A stretch of 64,000 bases of DNA from Dirofilaria immitis (taxonomy: Eukaryota > Nematoda > Chromadorea > Rhabditida > Onchocercidae): the NCBI GenBank assembly GCA_024305405.1, contig JAKNDB010000070.1:1280001-1344000 (forward strand). The letters run 5' to 3'. Below are positions 60,901 to 64,000 of the stretch, in pieces. Below the pieces are notes generated by a model. That model saw only the letters and a program-made list of their open reading frames with translations, was not told the DNA's origin and did not search any database. Within the stretch, counting starts at the first letter, position 1; every line of letters begins with the position of its first letter. The translations under genes and the position numbers were made by a program.

Positions 60901-60938
<38 letters not shown>

Positions 60939-61255
60939 AAATGTTCAATTTAATTTTCTTTTTTTTTTTTTGAGTAAAAGAAATTGGCAAAAGTATTACT
61001 TTTTTTTCCATTAAAATTAACAAAAAAAAGTTTTTTTTTCAATTAAAAATGCTTTTATAAATTCTATTCATTTGCCCAATTTCCTCAAATTTTCCTATCT
61101 TTTCCCACGGAAATTAATATTATTTAATTCTAATCTAAAATCTAAATTAAAATGAAAATGAAAGAAAAAAAAGACAGTTAGAGAGAAACAGAGAGAGAGA
61201 GAGAGAAAGAAGGAGAGAGAGAGAGAGAGGGCAAAAATGAGGATTGATGAATGGA

Positions 61256-61265
61256 AAACCGGTTT
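61256..61265. promoter_or_regulatory. Third AAACCGGTTT palindrome
   Basis: Perfect match to the two intron-5 sites, here in gene-free DNA beside (GA)n tracts. Confidence 0.3.
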
Positions 61266-62489
61266 TTATTAAATTTGAAACAGCTCTTTTGTAATATCTA
61301 TCAAATAATTTAACTCTTTTCTTAATACACAATAGGAAAGTGATAATTTATGATAATACTAAATATCATTATTAATTATTCTACTGATAAGTTAATAATA
61401 ATGAAATAATGATGCATGTAATCATATCAGCAACAAAAATTATATTTTATGGATAATTTATAATAATTTTGTTCTAATAAATTTTTTTCAGATTTTTGTT
61501 TGATAGCTTAAAAATTTAATCGTATAGCATTAAATAGAATTAGCTTAAAGGTTAACTATAAATATATTATCATTTATCACAATAATATATAAATATCGTT
61601 ATACTATATTTCCTAGTAGAATTATCAAATTATCAATGATAAAATGTAGCGATAATTTGAAAAAATGATTAAAAATCAACTATATGATATCGAAGAATAA
61701 ATTATTGTATTAACAAAAGTTATCAGTTTATTATGCATATATAATTTTAAATATAATTAATAATTTAAGCATATGACTAATATGAATGATTAATAAATAA
61801 ATAAACAAACATAAATGAAAAAGAAGAAGAAGAAGAAGCAAAATGATAGCAAAATTTAGTGATAAAATGAAAATAATGATAAGAATGATAACGCTTTTAT
61901 TTTTTATTTTTTATTTTACTTTTTCAGTTTTTTTTTTTTTGCTATTCTTTCGCTACAAATAAATTAAAAAATTCCAATTTTCAATTTTCTTATCAATTGT
62001 AAACAAATATTTTATAACATAGTATGCAAATGATAAGATCAACTTATGAATGCCTGATTAAATAAATATTCTAATATATTACTTCATACTATACGAATGA
62101 TAAATGGAATGGAAATGATTATCCGATAAAAGTATGTTATATATTTCGAAATGATATAGAACGAAATGATTAGAAAATGATAATTAAATTAATATGCGAT
62201 ATTAGAAGAATCTCATTGCTTATTTATTTATTTTTTTTTTATCATTTTTATCATTGAAATGCTTACTTTTTAGTATTCTATTTGTTAAATTAAAATTTTT
62301 AAGAAATCATTTATGCTTCCTTTGTTTAATAAGAAGAAATTAAATAAAAAAAATTAGCATAAATATTTAACAAAATCATTGAGCAAAAGATATTTCGTTT
62401 GTGAAAAAAAAACTAAAAACAAATGTAAATAGGAAATTAAAGGAAAGAAAAAATAATATAAAAAAATCAAAGAACAAATGATAATATAA

Positions 62490-62805
62490 GAAAGAAATCA
62501 AAAATAAAATGATAACATAAAACAAAAGGGAGATGATAATATCAGAAATCAAAATGAAATATATATTAAAAAATAACATTGGACATTAAAGAGAAATGAT
62601 GATATAAGAGATCAAAAAAGAAAGTGATAATATCAGAAATCAAAAGAGAAATGATGATATAAGAAATCAAAAAGAAGTGATAATATCAGAAATCAAAAAG
62701 AAGTGGAAATTGAAAGATAATGTTAGAAATTAAAAGAGAAAAGATAATATAAGAGATCAAAAAAGAAAGTGATAATATCAGAAATCAAAAAAGGAAGTGA
62801 TAAGA
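62490..62805. repeat. Minisatellite of about 28 bp
   Basis: About ten copies of agaaatcaaaaagaaagtga followed by taatatc, with gatgatata variants. Confidence 0.85.
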
Positions 62806-62982
62806 AGGATATTGCATATTTAAAATATTAGAGCAAAAATTGATTGAAAAAAAAAGAAAAATTAAATATTTTAATCAAATAGATGAATCACGAAAAGCAG
62901 AGAAAAAGGTTTCTAAAAAATTTTATTTATTTTTTTGTTATTTTTGAAAGAACAAGAATAGCATTAAATGGTACATCGAAAA

Positions 62983-63018
62983 TATGATGATGATGATGAT
63001 GATGAATGATGATGATGA

Positions 63019-63080
<62 letters not shown>

Positions 63081-63183
63081 GATAGACTGATGTTGATCAT
63101 GATAATGATGGGTGATGATGATGGTGATGATGATCATAATGATGATGATGATGGTGATGATGATGATGATGATGATAGACTGG

Positions 63184-63214
<31 letters not shown>

Positions 63215-63315
63215 GATAGACTGATGTTGATCATGATAATGATGGGTGATGATGATGGTGATGATGATCATAATGATGATGATGATGATGATGATGACGA
63301 TGATGATGATGATGG

Positions 63316-63364
<49 letters not shown>

Positions 63365-63365
63365 A
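62983..63365. repeat. (GAT)n array with an internal duplication
   Basis: Long GAT runs in which a block starting gaagatagactgatgttgat and continuing catgataatgatgggtg occurs twice, about 133 bp apart (63,078 and 63,211). Poly-Asp, poly-Met and poly-Ile frames are repeat translation. Confidence 0.95.
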
Positions 63366-63368
63366 TTG

Positions 63369-63475
63369 ATGACGAGACTTTCTTCCCCGAAGCGGTACCA
63401 GTCAGCGGAATTGACCTCTCTCCTGATTGATTCGGTACCGCCTATCACCTTTCCTCTCAAGTTCCGTTGTGCATA
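63369..63475. other. GC-richer island next to the GAT array
   Basis: About 107 bases of near-balanced composition follow the GAT array abruptly. It contains an 8-bp inverted repeat, GCGGTACC (63,392) and GGTACCGC (63,434). The plus strand can be read DIDDETFFPEAVPVSGIDLS to a stop, and the minus strand is also open. I cannot call a gene, tRNA or element. Confidence 0.35.
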
Positions 63476-63887
63476 CATACAGAATGAATAAATTCTATGA
63501 ATATTATTTACACAACAAAAATTTAAACAAAATTTTTAATTCAAACTTTTACCGTTCATTTACCTTTTTCTTTTTTCTTTTTTTTTTTTCATTTAGCATG
63601 AATGATTGAATGTGGGAAATTGAAATGAACAAATAGATAATCGTTTAATCGAAAAAGTTAAATTTATAATTTGAATAAATTATTAATCTATCAATTATTA
63701 ATTTGCATAATTAATAATTCACATAGTTAATAATCGTATGATAATATTTCTATTATTTCTTAAATGTTCATTGATTATCAATCGTCGGTTTCATTGATAA
63801 TAGTATATTTAATTTACATAATAATTAATTATTCGTATAATCGATAATCAAATTTAATAAAATGATATTTCAATAATCGTTTAATGT

Positions 63888-63892
<5 letters not shown>

Positions 63893-63935
<43 letters not shown>
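63893..63935. repeat. (CAAT)n microsatellite
   Basis: About ten copies of atca or caat in tandem. Confidence 0.95.
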
Positions 63936-64000
63936 GTCGTTTTAAATGCTATTTAATAGTATTTTATATGATAATTAAATTTGAATTTTTATTAAATAAA

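Larger units (their letters stand above)
46100..63990. other. Gene-free right flank
   Basis: Outside the listed repeats there are only A+T-rich sequence, long homopolymers and short open frames without homology (for example 48,530-48,727, 56,348-56,593, 62,376-62,579). No exon-like GC rise is seen except at 63.37-63.47 kb. Confidence 0.7.

Noticed and set aside
62983..63365. Poly-Asp and poly-Met frames
   Set aside because: (GAT)n microsatellite read in different frames.
63380..63480. Possible tRNA with a GGTACCGAATC B-box-like stretch on the minus strand
   Set aside because: No acceptor stem or A-box in the right place and no cloverleaf could be drawn.

Overview
The window looks like animal nuclear DNA that is extremely A+T-rich (by eye roughly four fifths A+T), with long homopolymers, micro- and minisatellites, and intron-rich genes. 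The IRF2BP-type protein (N-terminal IRF2BP zinc finger plus C-terminal C3HC4 RING) is an animal family. A nematode of the filarial/spirurid kind is my best guess from base composition, dense short introns and a TTTTTTCAG acceptor directly before a start codon, but the sequence alone does not prove it.

Layout. 1-23,300: no gene I can support; degenerate tandem repeats, GAT/AAT satellites, poly-A/T tracts and a few odd GC-containing patches. 23,541-32,211 (minus): a 26-exon gene of about 1,049 codons derived from a transposon/retroelement integrase. Its zinc-binding head and two of three catalytic acidic residues are gone, and its C-terminal half carries an SH3/Tudor-like module and a cysteine cluster. 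32,212-34,313: a divergent intergenic region with a degenerate repeat array. 34,314-35,325 (plus): a complete four-exon D-aminoacyl-tRNA deacylase (DTD1). 36,852-46,098 (minus): a nine-exon IRF2BP-family transcriptional co-regulator with one 5.6-kb intron. 46,100-64,000: no gene I can support, but several very regular satellites, including a strict 40-bp array 0.3 kb upstream of the IRF2BP start and a decamer-based array at 50.6-51.3 kb.

The three genes do not form a pathway. DTD1 does tRNA proofreading in the cytosol, the IRF2BP protein is a nuclear co-regulator, and the integrase-derived gene is of unknown function. The integrase-like gene and DTD1 are divergent; DTD1 and IRF2BP converge.

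A technical theme: two of the three genes have exons whose reading frame is off by one missing base, four times in or next to an A-run of 5-6 and once near an A-run of 4. Restoring one base in each gives continuous frames through all splice junctions. This points to homopolymer-shortening errors in a long-read assembly rather than gene death, although editing or real frameshifts cannot be excluded here.
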